DNA of 64,000 nt from Lingula anatina (Eukaryota; Brachiopoda; Lingulata; Lingulida; Lingulidae). The notes beneath the pieces were generated by a model, which saw only the letters and a program-made list of their open reading frames with translations, ran no database searches and was not told where the DNA came from. The stretch is from NCBI RefSeq assembly GCF_001039355.2, contig NW_019773626.1, forward strand, positions 267,445 through 331,444, given 5' to 3'. The position numbers were made by a program, and so were the translations under genes. Below are positions 47,431 through 59,351 of the stretch, piece after piece. The stretch's first letter is position 1, and the number at the start of each line of letters is the position of its first letter.

Positions 47431-48339
47431 CGCCGTATCGTATGGAATCTTCATTCATTTTGAAAATCGTCTGAGATTGCCCAAAACCAGGTTGTCGGTA
47501 CTGCGTAATGCCATAGGAGACGAGAAAACTCGCGAGAATTCGCGTGAGGTTGGGCTAACCGTTTAGCGATAAGGGCGAAACGTTGCGTCAAGCATGTCAT
47601 CATGGAATACAACGCAGAAATAATATAAGTACACAAGGCATGCCGGTGAATACGTGTTATAATTCATGCAAAAGACTGTGTTTCTGCAGAATTTAAAGGG
47701 AACCAACCAGGGAATTATCCGTGGATATATCCTGTCAGTCTCTTCTCCAAATCTCGCACAATCTCGGGCTGTCTCGGATGAATTCCATTCACCATCATCA
47801 CGTAAATTCATCACGGGCAGTTGGATTTCTCATTATACAATAACAGAGACATCAAGCCAGACATTAGTCTAGAATTCGTGCCTGGTTGCTATTTCGTGCC
47901 TACTAATTTGTTTGTCTGGCTACTAACACGCCTGTAATGGTCACAACTGGATATTGGGACTAGTTTGGTATTTTAATTAGAGGGAAAACATGTCCCCTTG
48001 GGTGTATATCATAGAGGTGTCACGCCATTTCTGTTACGCTTGAATCTACGGTCTTTATTTTCAGTCAAAAAGATGAAGTGACATTTCATATTCATTCTTT
48101 GGGGCTCACAGACAATGACTGTCGGCTGACTGACCAGTGGTGTTCGCTTACCTGTACCAGTACAGCGCCTGTACAACGCCGAACCAGGCGGCTGCTTTAC
48201 ATAAGAACTCAAACCCACAAATTGGTGTGAAGGTCTGGACAAAAAATCAGTCTAATCCCATGAGAGTCACATCTTTAATTGTCCGTTTAAACAAGTAGGT
48301 ATTCGTCTAAAGTATAACTTGAACTTCTTCGTGCGGCAT

Positions 48340-48475
48340 CCGACACCAGAGACTGCCTATGGGGTCTGTCTTGGAACCACATGGCATTTGCCCCAATGTC
48401 CATCCTGCTTCTCGCATGTCCATCTTGACCGACCGTCTTCAGATTTCCTTGGGTCTTTCTCTCACCCTCTAGGTT
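48340..48475 (-). pseudogene. LINE reverse-transcriptase C-terminal remnant
   Basis: Minus strand reads RRSVKMDMREAGWTLGQM and then, after a frameshift, AMWFQDRPHRQSLVSDA. This is the RRTVExDMxEAGxTWxQ...AQDRxxWRxLVxAL ending of many non-LTR reverse transcriptases. A stop lies just before RRS. No other part of the element was recognised. Confidence 0.7.
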
Positions 48476-49433
48476 TCAGGGGTAAGCCTCAGTTTGCGGT
48501 CTTACATATTAGATACTAACTTCTAGCGCGTTAGGCTGAACACCGGGACAACCACTGGCGCCCCGCCCACTCACTATACCTCGTAGTGTCTAACTCTTTG
48601 ATACCTTTCTGAAACATTTTTTGCTTTTTGTATTTTGCTGAAAAATGAATCTTTGAATTGTGATTTAGATTATTTACATGTTTCCTTAAAATTGCAAGTT
48701 TAAGAAAATCAATTTTCGAGCTAAGTGCCCGCCCCCTCTTTAGCAAAATACTGGCCCCAGTTCCAGTGAGGATTAACTGCCATGAGTATGGGATTTGTGG
48801 CAAAAAGTATTGTCAAGTCTGTATTTAGCTTCAGTACTGTAACATTAAGTAAAATGATAATGTAGGTTATTTTAATTTAAAGAAATTTGTTATGACAGTG
48901 AATATGATTGAGATATTTTTTTATCATTTTCTCTCGTGAATGTGTACAGTCATCCATGACATCATTGGTCCGTTCAGACAACGTGAAAATTGGAACGGGA
49001 CTGGGCCTGAAGGCACCATCAGACATCAAAAGGAGCTATCTGTCTACTTGTGTAAAGTATTTCGATCTCCAGTTGCTATATCACAGCGTTTGACGACGGG
49101 TTTTATTCCCGTTTTCGGCCCATGTCAGACCGCGTCTGAACAGCATTCATTGTTTTGTAAACCAACCCAATATTTAACCAGTCATGTACTTCATCGCCCT
49201 GTATAACAAGTTGTCAGTGGTATAGCAATAAATACAACAAGTACCCCCCTTAATTTAATTTGCCAATGCTGATGGTGGAAATTGTGCCACGAACACCTCA
49301 CGCTCTGTGTGTGAAAATTCATACGCGTCAATGAGTGTTACCTTTCCACCGCCTGTATTGGGTTGCATGTGCGAAACCACTCTCAGGTTTTATTATTCCC
49401 TAATACATTGGCCTGGTTAAAGCAGGAGGTTAA

Positions 49434-49770
49434 AGGGATAATAACTCTTCGTATGAGATCTATATTTCACAATAAAAACATTGTGAATAACTCATAGAAA
49501 TATAATATATTCTGTTTTACCACAAAAATGGCAGTTATAGCTATTATTCTGCTATCTGAGTTTGTCTTTAGATCACGTGACCTCCATTGATGGCTATACT
49601 CTGTTAAAATCTCTTAAGAGATTTTAACAAAAAACCAAACTTTTTAGAAAAAAACCAGGGACTAACTTTGAAAGTAAAAATGGATTCATTAACCATTGGT
49701 AAGTATGGGGAAATTGTTGTTTACTCCAGGAAAATTCATTTTTTGGCCAAAACGAAGAGTTATTATCCCT
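49434..49770. mobile_element. Foldback MITE with TTAA target (337 bp)
   Basis: Ends AGGGATAATAACTCTTCGT and its exact inverse, flanked by TTAA at 49430-49433 and 49771-49774. The centre is a perfect 26-bp palindrome at 49603-49628 (GTTAAAATCTCTT and inverse). TTAA duplications are typical of piggyBac and Kolobok; AGGG-type ends lean to Kolobok, by inference. Confidence 0.88.
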
Positions 49771-49774
49771 TTAA

Positions 49775-52700
49775 GTAAGTTCTTTGTGTCCTCTTGACTG
49801 ATGAATAAGAGATAAATAGAGTCGGAAATGTAATAGCGTGACTAGGCCGTTCCGTGACATGGCAAACCGTCGTTGGCGAATCGTTCTCTTTGGCCTTCTG
49901 TGTGGATACTGCTTTGGCAGTTAATTTTAGAATGAAGATATTGTTGCCCCCTTTTTTCCTTTGCGGGATTTGATGATGATGTAGAAGACACTTAATTCTG
50001 ACATTTACACCTCAGAAACGGTGATTATGTAAATAAACCTAAGGTTGCACCATGAGGAATACCGAAGATGTGTCATAATTTCTATCTTTATCGTTTCGAG
50101 TTGTCAGTTAATTTAGAATAAAGTTATTGTTGCTTTTTTTACTGTGAGGGACTAATAAGATAAGGGGAAAGTTCGGTCAAAAACAAGGGATTTGTTTTAA
50201 CTTTACGTTAAGTTGGGCCAATGTATTTTTTTATGTGCCTACATTTCTAGGGCCAAGTTTTCGGAATTTCGGGTATAGAAGTGAAAACCAACTATACCTA
50301 TATAAGTTTCTTTGTAGAAAAGGGACTTTTGCTTAGACGTAAGTTTGCCGATTTGAAACCTGAACGACGCCGTGTGCTTTAATATGCGCTCTCACCTTTC
50401 TGAAAAATCGATAGACGCATATTGTGATCGCTCCGTCATACACACCTGTTCTCCAATATGAAAAAAAAGCCACTTTGCTCTTCTTACATCAGGTAGACGT
50501 TGGAATTAATAAAGGCGGATTTAAAAGGCGCTTGCTCACGCAATCTATCTCGGTTTAAGAAGACTTCCAGGAACCGACTTAGCAGTTTGCATATATGAAA
50601 TGATTTTTTGCAAGACTGCTCGTGGGGAAGAAAGACAGATGGTGGGGGGTAAATAAGAATTAAGTAATACAAAAAACGTAGAAGAGGGCAGTTGTACTTT
50701 AATTCGTGGGTGACATAGATGGCAAGAAAATTGGTTCAATTTTGTCTCGGTTTATTCTTAATACTGTTGCTTTTTTTAATTAATTAATTTGTGGGAGAGC
50801 TGAAGGGGTACCTCACGAAGTTACAAAACAGGCAAAATGGGAGGGAATTGGTAAGATTATGTTAGCAATTGCAGAATCCCTCAATGACAAAAGGAATAGT
50901 TTAACTGATCTCAGCTCTAGTACAGGGTAAACTCTTTGGTGTTTTGGACAAAAAACAAAACATTTTATGTTTCGAGGAAAAAAAATTCTCCTCAGACAAA
51001 ATTTTCCTTAACTGAGACATAATGGTGTTATTTTCCCAAAACAAATATCCTTTTTCTGGTATTCAGCATCAAAGAACATATTGTTTGAGAAACAAAGATT
51101 TTGGGATCTCGTGGGAACCGACAGCGTTTTCGTCAGACTACAGACAGAATCCACGTCCTGAGTTCAAGTTAAGACTTTGTGATTCCTAATATAAAACGGC
51201 CTATAATTGGTTGCAGTGTTTTTGCGGCTATAACCCTACTTCTGATTGGCTGTCGATACCTGTTTTCGCAGACGATCTGCCCTAAAGCGTCACCTTGCGG
51301 TCAACCGCAGAATGGTTGTTTTTCACAAGTCCTCCTGTTTTTGTTGAAGCCCAGTGTTGTGTGCAGCGTACCCCTGAAGTAAGTCTCAGACAGACGTCTA
51401 TATTTTCCTCCATTTTTTATTTACGGAGAGGAAGGCAAGCTGGTCATATTTACGCCGTTTGAATCTTAACAATATCGCCATAGGAGTAAGCAAGGAAGTG
51501 AGTGAGTACGCCTACTATTTAAATACACGTGTCAGATTTTAAATAGTCTTGCTATCCTAACAAAAGATGCAAGACGTTAAATTTCCTTTGTATTTATATT
51601 TTCATATCCTCGGAGTCTGTTAAGTAATGAAAGGGATAAGAAGTGGCAAGATACTGACTGTCAATGTGAAATGTAACTATCGGCAGTCTATTGTCAAGAA
51701 AGCAAATTACACGTAGATAAATAAAAGAAAATACAGGGGAAAAACGTTATCGAGCCCGTATTTTTTAATTATATCCGTCATTTTTTGCCTTCCTTACCTA
51801 TTACGGCCAATTATGCGGTCGTAGGTGAAAAAGAAAAGAACGCAACGAAGTACATGGTTTTAATTCGAAGGGGCAGGTCGTCTTCATTAACGTTCATATT
51901 CATATCAGACTAGACCAGCTGAAGCCGTCATTCTTCACGCTTTAATTGGCTTTGGACAGAAAAACTCATTATCCCCAACGGGAGATCAATGGAGATTTCT
52001 GGATCTCATATTAACGAAGAAGACCTGTTGTAATTGCCTGCGGTCTCGACAGCGGTTAAATTGGCGTTACGATCGAAGAGGAGAGAATCTCCTTCAAGCT
52101 TCGACTCCCGTTTCACTTCTCTTGTTGTAAGTTTAATTGGACGGTTGTTGATTTAAAATTATTCCTGGCAATCGATTGGCGTGTCCAATTTTAAGGAATA
52201 GATCAGATCAGATAGAGCCTCTGCTGGTACCTATCATATTAGCATGAGATAGTTAATTACATCCAGGAAAGGAAGTTAATAATTGTGCGTATACTGTTAG
52301 GAAATATGCTGGTTTATATTTTATATGTACATTGTTGTAATATATAAGGAAGATCCTCTCTGCGTTGTTGTATATGTCATACACAGCTTTTATATAGCGT
52401 ATGTACGAGTAAGAAGCTTATGCCGCTAAACAAGTGATGTAATGCTTAAATAATATGCATATCATAGCGTGTTGCCAGTGCGTGTATTGAAGCTTATTGC
52501 AAATTTTCTTCTTCTCTCTCAGTTTGGTTCCACGTGTGATTCTCGATAAGCGCTCTTATAAATAGATATATTGTTTAACACACACACACATATTGCAATT
52601 GCCGTCCAGCAAGAAACTTGGACTCTTTTGAAATATATTTATCGTAGTCATCTGAAAGTCGTGATTTGCTCCACTCCGGGAGGGTAATTTGTGTAGGATG

Positions 52701-52818
52701 ATGTATGTATAGGATACAGAACGTTAAGCACGATCAACGGCGTGGAAGACTTACCTCGTGGATCGTATGTCATATGATTCTTATTGCATTCGTCTACAAA
52801 AAGGTCTGTGTTTTGAAC

Positions 52819-52820
<2 letters not shown>
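49775..52820. other. Non-coding stretch with one possible first exon
   Basis: At 51173-51379 a plus-strand open stretch lacks ATG and ends at a perfect donor, CTGAA|GTAAGT. ATAATTGGTTG (about 51203) and CTGATTGGCTG (about 51241) are inverted CCAAT boxes. It could be a promoter and non-coding first exon. Nothing else is supported between here and the gap. Confidence 0.3.

Positions 52821-52855
<35 letters not shown>
52821..52855. repeat. Poly-T tract (35 bp)
   Basis: Uninterrupted T run 31 bp before the assembly gap. Confidence 0.95.
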
Positions 52856-52858
<3 letters not shown>

Positions 52859-52886
52859 ATTGTACACGAACGTGAGCAGAGAGAGA

Positions 52887-53399
52887 NNNNNNNNNNNNNN
52901 NNNNNNNNNNNNNNNNNNNNNNNNNNNNNNNNNNNNNNNNNNNNNNNNNNNNNNNNNNNNNNNNNNNNNNNNNNNNNNNNNNNNNNNNNNNNNNNNNNNN
53001 NNNNNNNNNNNNNNNNNNNNNNNNNNNNNNNNNNNNNNNNNNNNNNNNNNNNNNNNNNNNNNNNNNNNNNNNNNNNNNNNNNNNNNNNNNNNNNNNNNNN
53101 NNNNNNNNNNNNNNNNNNNNNNNNNNNNNNNNNNNNNNNNNNNNNNNNNNNNNNNNNNNNNNNNNNNNNNNNNNNNNNNNNNNNNNNNNNNNNNNNNNNN
53201 NNNNNNNNNNNNNNNNNNNNNNNNNNNNNNNNNNNNNNNNNNNNNNNNNNNNNNNNNNNNNNNNNNNNNNNNNNNNNNNNNNNNNNNNNNNNNNNNNNNN
53301 NNNNNNNNNNNNNNNNNNNNNNNNNNNNNNNNNNNNNNNNNNNNNNNNNNNNNNNNNNNNNNNNNNNNNNNNNNNNNNNNNNNNNNNNNNNNNNNNNNN
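52887..53399. other. Assembly gap (513 N)
   Basis: The sequence left of the gap, ACGTGAGCAGAGAGAGA, is repeated immediately right of it. The contig ends therefore overlap in a (GA)n repeat, and the true gap may be zero or negative. Frames spanning the gap are meaningless. Confidence 0.97.
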
Positions 53400-53424
53400 A
53401 CGTGAGCAGAGAGAGAGAGAGAGA

Positions 53425-54790
53425 GAGAGAGTAAGGCTACAACTGATTGATCTCCAAAAAGAAATAAGGAAAGAAAAACAGAGGAAAGTGAGAAGGAAAG
53501 TGAATACACAATATTTTACAATTCTTAAAATAGAATAATTAAAACAATATTTTTTTACTCGAAAAGTGACACTCAAGCTCTTTCTTCACATTTGTTTATT
53601 GTGCGTTTTTTTTTTTTTTTTTTTTTTAACCGGGCACCACAGAGATAGCATTTCATTCACCACACAGCGCGTCAGCGGTTTGATGTTAACACTTAATGTC
53701 GACAGAATAGATTGCCTGGAATTACTCCATTAAGAGCGGTGTTAACAGTCGTCGTAACTCATCACGTACACCCGTGATTAATGTTCATTTAGGGATATGG
53801 ACTTAAAGAGATGCGTAATAGGTATGCTGGATAGGAGATATATGAGGTTGTTTGGACTGAAATAGGATTCGGGGCTTGTGTCAGAGAAAAATTAAGCCGG
53901 AACTTAATTTCTTCACTTTTTAAGACCAAAACAGTGGTCTAACTCAGCTCATATCAAATATATAGTCTTACTATTAAGTGAAAAAAAATATTGGTTCGAA
54001 ACACTAGTCATGTCTTTTTTGTTTTAAAATAGACGCTGTCTTTATTTTCATTAGACTTCTATCAATTTGTCTTGGGTTGCAAAAATTGTAATTTTACACT
54101 TAAAGTTTGGACCACATTTCGGGCTGACGCGTTTCTGAGAAACGGGCCCTTGCTGGTATGTCTATATAGAATCAACCACATCCTTGCGTTGTTTGTTTCG
54201 AAGAGATGCTTGTGAATCCAGTCCTACGTTGGCAAAGCACAAAAAGATGACAAAGAGTTTGGCTGTACGTTACTTCGTGCGAGTATCGTCTTACTGCGGT
54301 ATTGACACGCAAAAGGTGGGGTGGAATTCTCATGTATCATAAATGTCAGAAGTAGCGCCAGCGAAAGGAGAGGAGTTTGGTGAGGAAGCTTTGTGGTGAG
54401 CTGTTGATGAACAAACTGCTGTTGTGGAAGACGTGTGTGTGTGTGTGTATGTGTGTGTGTGCGTGTGTATGTGTGTGTGTGTATGTGTGTGTGTATGTGT
54501 GTGTGTGTGTGTGAGAGAGAAAGAGAGAGAGAGTTTTAAGTTTGTCTCTGAATCGAAAGAAATTAGACAGACAGATACATAGATAGATAGATAGATAGAT
54601 AGATAAATGGCTAAAGCACTTTGCTTTTAGAGTATTCAATATTACATACTGATGAACTCTTGTTGTTGATGGTCGTAGATATTGGTCTTCAAAACCCCAT
54701 ATTCAGATATGTCACCAGTTGGCCACAAGTGGTTATCAATGAGGCGGGCACCTTGTCCCTGAAATGCATCTCTCTGCATATTTCGTTGGA
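53425..54790. other. Non-coding stretch with microsatellites
   Basis: Poly-T at about 53606-53627; interrupted (GT)n with TATG units at about 54433-54512, (GA)n to about 54535, and (GATA)n at about 54577-54606. No supported exon. Confidence 0.6.
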
Positions 54791-54796
54791 GAATAT

Positions 54797-54963
54797 CAGG
54801 CCTGTAGCCAGCAATTTTAAAAGGGGGGTTCTTTTTCTGAAAAAGTAGACCTTTTCCCATAAAAACCTCATGTACCTAGATCAAAATTTACCTAGAGTGG
54901 TCTTTTCCACGCAAAAGGGGCGGTTCTTTCGAACCCCCCGAACCCCCCCTGGCTACGGGCCTG
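54797..54963. mobile_element. CAGGCCCGTAGCCAG MITE (167 bp), copy 2, inverted
   Basis: Starts CAGGCCTGTAGCCAGCAATT and ends CCTGGCTACGGGCCTG. AATAT flanks both sides (54792-54796, 54964-54968), a possible 5-bp target duplication. It is the reverse complement of the element at 47263-47430 with scattered differences. Confidence 0.87.
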
Positions 54964-55016
54964 AATATGATGTATGTCATATATTCCGTATAGTTTAAGT
55001 TTTGGGTTAACACGGT

Positions 55017-55923
55017 AATGGCTCCATAGAATACGTTATGGAGCCATCTCCCCGTGTTCCGTTAGAAATAGCTTATGGTTTTGAGATATTTGCGGTTAAG
55101 ACTGCATAATTATGAATTCTCTTTACGCCCTTTTTACGACAATGCTGTAGCTAGGCTGAATTAAAAAAAAAAAAGCAACCATCATTGATTCAATAAAAAA
55201 CAGCAAGAAGCCTTTCACAGAATACATGACAATTTTAACAATATTACTAAAATAACTGTCTATCCGAAGACGTACAATTCACAAGAGAAAACAAAAGAAG
55301 TCGACCTCGTCGTTTATTGACCGACGGAATGACGCATGTTTGAGGATATCAGAATACTCAAGTTCTTTATATCTACAAGGTTTCTGTTTGTTATAGTGGC
55401 CCTGTCAACTTTACAGCCTTCGTTTTTTAACTGTCTTCATATTGGTAAAAAAGAAAAAAAACAGATCGTTTTTAAAGTGAAGAAGCTTGTTTTCACCTAT
55501 GAGGCCTGAAGTTTCGACCCTAAAATACTCGAAGGGCCTTGTATGATCGCTTGACTGCTTTGTCGATGTAGGATCGAAACGTTATGTCTCTAAGTTATAA
55601 AAAAAAAAAAAAAATCTCCCAGGAAACAATATGCTTTTATTCCATCATTATAGAAGAGACAGTGAAAACCCCTTTCTCGCGTGCTTTCTTACTGTTGACC
55701 ATTTTATACTTAACGGAACATTACATGTGGACATTGTTCTTTTTACTTTAACTGATGAATGATGATGATTATGATGATTATAATTATGATTATTATAATA
55801 AGACTTTTTATCTCTACTTATAATACCATTATTACTTTGAAATCTAAATTAAGCTTTCAATTTGTATTTCAGTTGTAAAGTCTACAGAACATATTTTATG
55901 GATTTAAGACCCTAGATAAATAA

Positions 55924-55973
<50 letters not shown>

Positions 55974-56057
55974 AAATATTTCCAGCTGTTCATCTGGGTC
56001 TTTTTTCTTTTTGTGTGTCAGCTGCTTCCTGCAGCTTAGACACACAGCACTTTTCGC

Positions 56058-56104
<47 letters not shown>
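55017..56104. other. Upstream region of the four-exon gene
   Basis: A short hairpin, ATGGCTCCATA with TATGGAGCCAT, at about 55019-55048. (ATT)n at about 55924-55970 and again at 56061-56104, ending 11 bp before the ATG. No TATA box or obvious start site was seen. Confidence 0.5.
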
Positions 56105-56105
<1 letters not shown>

Positions 56106-56115
56106 AGATAGTACC

Positions 56116-56349
56116 ATGGAGGTATTGTGGAGGAATATGGTTACCCAGGTCATTTGGTGGCGGTGGTTGGGTCTTCTTACTGTCCTGTTATCACTGGGAG
56201 GCGCCATGATGGACCTCGTTAGGTTTGAAGGTAATAATAATAATAATAATAATAATTATACACTTTAACTTAAACACTTAGCACAATCTTTTATGATGGA
56301 ATAACATATCATTATTACGACTGTTTGAAGAAAGATAAAATTCAGATGA

Positions 56350-56418
<69 letters not shown>

Positions 56419-59091
56419 ATTAGTGAAGCCGAAAAACAGTTTAGATGCTATAACGAAAATTAGCTTCCTTCCATTTTAAACTCTCCGTTCTATCTAACAT
56501 GAGTAAAAGGACACGAAAGCAGGGAGTTATTATTCAAATGAAAATCGATATGGTGTTATGTTCTGTCCATCGCAATCTCCCCAAGGGCTTCTTCAACTCT
56601 AAATTCCGTCCTTATATGTGCTTGTGTTTTCACCTCTTAATGCCGCATCTAAACTTCCTGTCGTATGGGAAAACTTGGATTTCCCTGCGGTAATTCTAGC
56701 CTGAGAACCGCAACGCTTATCCTCTAAGTGAATCTAGGTTTCCACGCGGGTTATTCTTTCCGTCTATGTTTAAAGCTAGTTTGTTAGTGAATCCGGTGTC
56801 ACAGGCTGCGGAGCGTGGTCTTGCTCTTCACGGCAAATCAAGTGTTGGTTTTGCCAGGTGCGCCTTGTTAAGATTGCGTCCGTTGTCGCAACTAACACAC
56901 TGGGAGAAACCTCGGGTAAATCCAAAGACTGCATAAGGATATAATCAGCACACTAAAATAGCTGGATTGCACAATTTCTATGTATAACTGCCATTCATTC
57001 ATGAATGAATATTATTAGGCATCAAGTTTTGATGCAAAACTCATATTTCGGACCTAAAATCGAAATGATCATCTGAGCAAAAAGTTCGATGTATAATTCA
57101 TATTTGGGTAAAGGAGTGTCTTCTAAACAGTACATACTTATTTTTGTCTCTGATATTGCTATCCAGTGGTTGAAAAAATAGTTGCTTTCCTAGGGATAAC
57201 TGGCCAGAGGATAACAATATTATCCAATGTATAGTGTTATCCAGAGGATATCCCTATCCTCTGTTGTTAAAACTGGGCCCTGATGTATAAGGGTCCATTC
57301 TCACAGATATTTGGATCGATCTATCTTCTTGGGGAGTCTAACTAAATTGCTGTCAACTTAACCGGCTTAAATGTCTGTCACCCTTAGTAAAGCCATTTAA
57401 TGGGGTAATTATTTTTACCCCTAGCTGATTCGGTAGGCGTGACAGACATTTAAGCCGGTTAAGTTAGTTGATAGCAATTTGGTGAGACTCCCCAGGGAGT
57501 TAGACTGATCCAGATGGATCAATCTAAGCATGGGAACCCAGTCTAACTTATATTTCAGACAAACCCTTCGACACCAGTATCCTGGTACACGGCCGGACAG
57601 TCTCCTGCAACGGGAGCATCCCCAAGGGAAGGTTCGCAGGGCCCACGTGGACTTGTGCCGATATCAAGTAAGACATTAGCTTGCGATCCCAACTGGTGTA
57701 ACGAAACTGAGGGTCCGTGTAACAAAAAGACCGCCCTCCATTTAGTTTTAATGGTTAAAATTAGCCTGATCTATTTTGTAGATTGTAATAGGCAGGGTTC
57801 TTTTATTACTGTTACCAAGGAAATAATGAAAATTAGACACGTAGCGATGGCATTGTTGCCTCCACCAAGAAGGTTATGCTTTTGGTTCTGTTTGTCTGCC
57901 TACGCTCTGTGTGTTGGTCTGTCTATTAGCAATATTATGCAAAAGAGGTACGTGCGGGGTTTGATGATATCATCAAAACTGTCAAGTAAAAAACGGTGAC
58001 TTTTAGATGCTGATTTATAAATTACCTAATAAGCCTATGTATTGTAATGAGAATTGAATTGCCTTGGCGGAGGTCTCCTCTCTTTGAGAGGTCTCCTCCC
58101 CCCGACAATCTCTTTTCATCTTTTCCATTTAGGGTTGATGGATTGCGGCTTTCCTACGGATTTATCTCTTATGAGAGCGGCGTGGGCCAGTCCGAAAGAC
58201 ACTGTGACGCCAACACCGACAATTTGACAAACGACTACGCCCAGTTGTGCAGGGAAATGATGGCGGTTCAGAAGGATGTTGGCCGGGAACCGTTTTGGTC
58301 CGCTTTTGTAGGTATCTTCCCCAACTGGCATGTGTATGACATTGCCATATGTAGGGGTTTCCACTTTTTAACGTCTCATTAGTGAGCAAAAATGTTCATT
58401 AGCTTGGTAGTTGGATCATATATGATATTTATCAAACGCAAGCTGAAACACTTTCAAACCGTTAGCTTACGGTAGCTTCAAGTTGGACGATAGCTAACGA
58501 TATGAAAGTATTTGATGATGATATATCATCTCTGTTAGCTTAGTAAAATCGTTCCAAAAAAAAAAAAAAAAACCCTGGATCCAGTAGTGATAGCGGTCAC
58601 ATGACCTTGGCGTTACTTGAAAGGGGGCGCAATGTTGGAGCTTTTGCAAACCTTTTAGCGCATACGGTTATTATATGAAAACGTCCCGAAAATAATTTTG
58701 CTCGCCAGCGGCGCTTTTTTTGCACACATCTTACACTTTATTTGCCATATACTGTTTTGATCTCTTCGCTGATACTGGAAGCTACTTGATATTTTCGAAT
58801 AACAAGAATTAATACATTTCCCCCGAAAAATTATTTTATGATTAATTTTGAATAAATCAGTTTAAAAATGGATAAATCTTGAAGGATTGAACAAAGTGAG
58901 ATATTTGAGAAGTTTAAAGAATTGTCCGCCTTTTTCAGATCAGTGACGGCAGCTGCGGCGCCTTACCCGAGAAACGCATGAGGTTCTTAAAGGACAGGGG
59001 CAGAGTCTGGCACGTGATGGATCCAGGGAGAGGTTACGTCAGGACGTTACAGTGCATGTTATATCCTAACCCAAACGACGGGTTACACTGA
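56116..59091 (+). CDS. Four-exon gene for a small six-cysteine secreted or membrane-anchored protein
   Basis: Exons: 56116-56230, 57559-57667, 58133-58307, 58939-59091. Splice sites are GAAG|GTAATA, TATTTCAG|AC, ATCAA|GTAAGA, TCCATTTAG|GG, GCTTTT|GTAGGT and TTTTTCAG|AT. Phases 1, 2 and 0 agree at all three joints and the frame ends in TGA, giving 183 residues. Exon 1 starts ACCATGG, a good start context, and encodes a basic-flanked hydrophobic segment (R16 to about M32: WLGLLTVLLSLGGAMM), a signal peptide or anchor. The rest has six Cys: SCNGS and TWTCAD in exon 2, RHCDAN and QLCREM in exon 3, GSCGALPEK and LQCMLYP in exon 4, enough for three disulfides. Trp pairs occur as GPTWTC, PFWSAF and VWHVM. 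I recognise no family. Intron 1 holds (AAT)n, (CT)n of 60 bp and a MITE; intron 2 holds an old dispersed repeat. An upstream untranslated exon is possible because ATTACAG precedes the ATG. Confidence 0.72.
56353..56413. repeat. (CT)30 microsatellite in intron 1
   Basis: Uninterrupted CT tract of about 60 bp, 120 bp after the exon 1 donor. An (AAT)n tract occupies 56231-56255, directly at the donor site. Confidence 0.95.
57190..57258. repeat. Direct and inverted GGATAAC / GTTATCC words
   Basis: GGGATAACTGGCCAGAGGATA, AACAATATTATCC and GTTATCCAGAGGATATCCC lie within 70 bp and can fold on each other. Probably a remnant of a small foldback element, just left of the MITE at 57291. Confidence 0.5.
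57291..57543. mobile_element. Foldback MITE, family 3-like (253 bp), ending 15 bp before exon 2
   Basis: Starts GGGTCCATTCTCACAGA and ends CATGGGAACCCAGTC, with TAA on both sides (57288-57290, 57544-57546). Arms pair through TTAACCGGCTTAAATGTCTG and its inverse CAGACATTTAAGCCGGTTAA. The right target duplication forms CTAAC directly before TTATATTTCAG, the 3' splice site of exon 2, so the insertion supplies or borders the branch-point region. Confidence 0.9.
57850..58095 (+). repeat. Old dispersed repeat (AGAAGGTTATG ... CCTTGGCGGAGGTCT) in intron 2
   Basis: CCACCAAGAAGGTTATGCTT, TTGGTTCTGTTTGTCTGCC, ATTAGCAATATTATGCAAAA and TTGCCTTGGCGGAGGTCT occur in the order of a repeat I know from many animal genomes. 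The copy is shortened. The last word is also the core of the minisatellite at 44333-44710. Confidence 0.6.
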
Positions 59092-59322
59092 CGACGAACA
59101 GATGACTCGGGAAATTCCGGTCAAGATCGGACAAATTGTTCAACTCTCGCTGGTACGAGAGATTGCGGGATTTTTGCTTTAGTACCAAAGAATGGAACTC
59201 AAAGTAGAGGCAGCGTGGCCTCTCGGAGCGGAGAGAGAAGTAGCTTGGCTTTTCTTTATCTGATAGTGTTAGGAGCGGCTGGCATTCACACCACCTTAGT
59301 ATAATCAAATGCCACCTCCTTG

Positions 59323-59351
59323 TGACGTCACTTTCTACACTGGTGACGTCA
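59323..59351. promoter_or_regulatory. Two perfect CRE palindromes 21 bp apart
   Basis: TGACGTCA at 59323-59330 and 59344-59351, inside an imperfect 21-bp tandem repeat (GTGACGTCACTTTCTACACTG and the similar next unit). The spacing is two helical turns. They lie about 230 bp after the stop of the four-exon gene. CREB/ATF binding is the known use of this site; activity here is unproved. Confidence 0.4.

Noticed and set aside
52758-53576. Frames of more than 200 codons over the gap
   Set aside because: They consist of N-derived unknown residues joined to homopolymer and (GA)n sequence.
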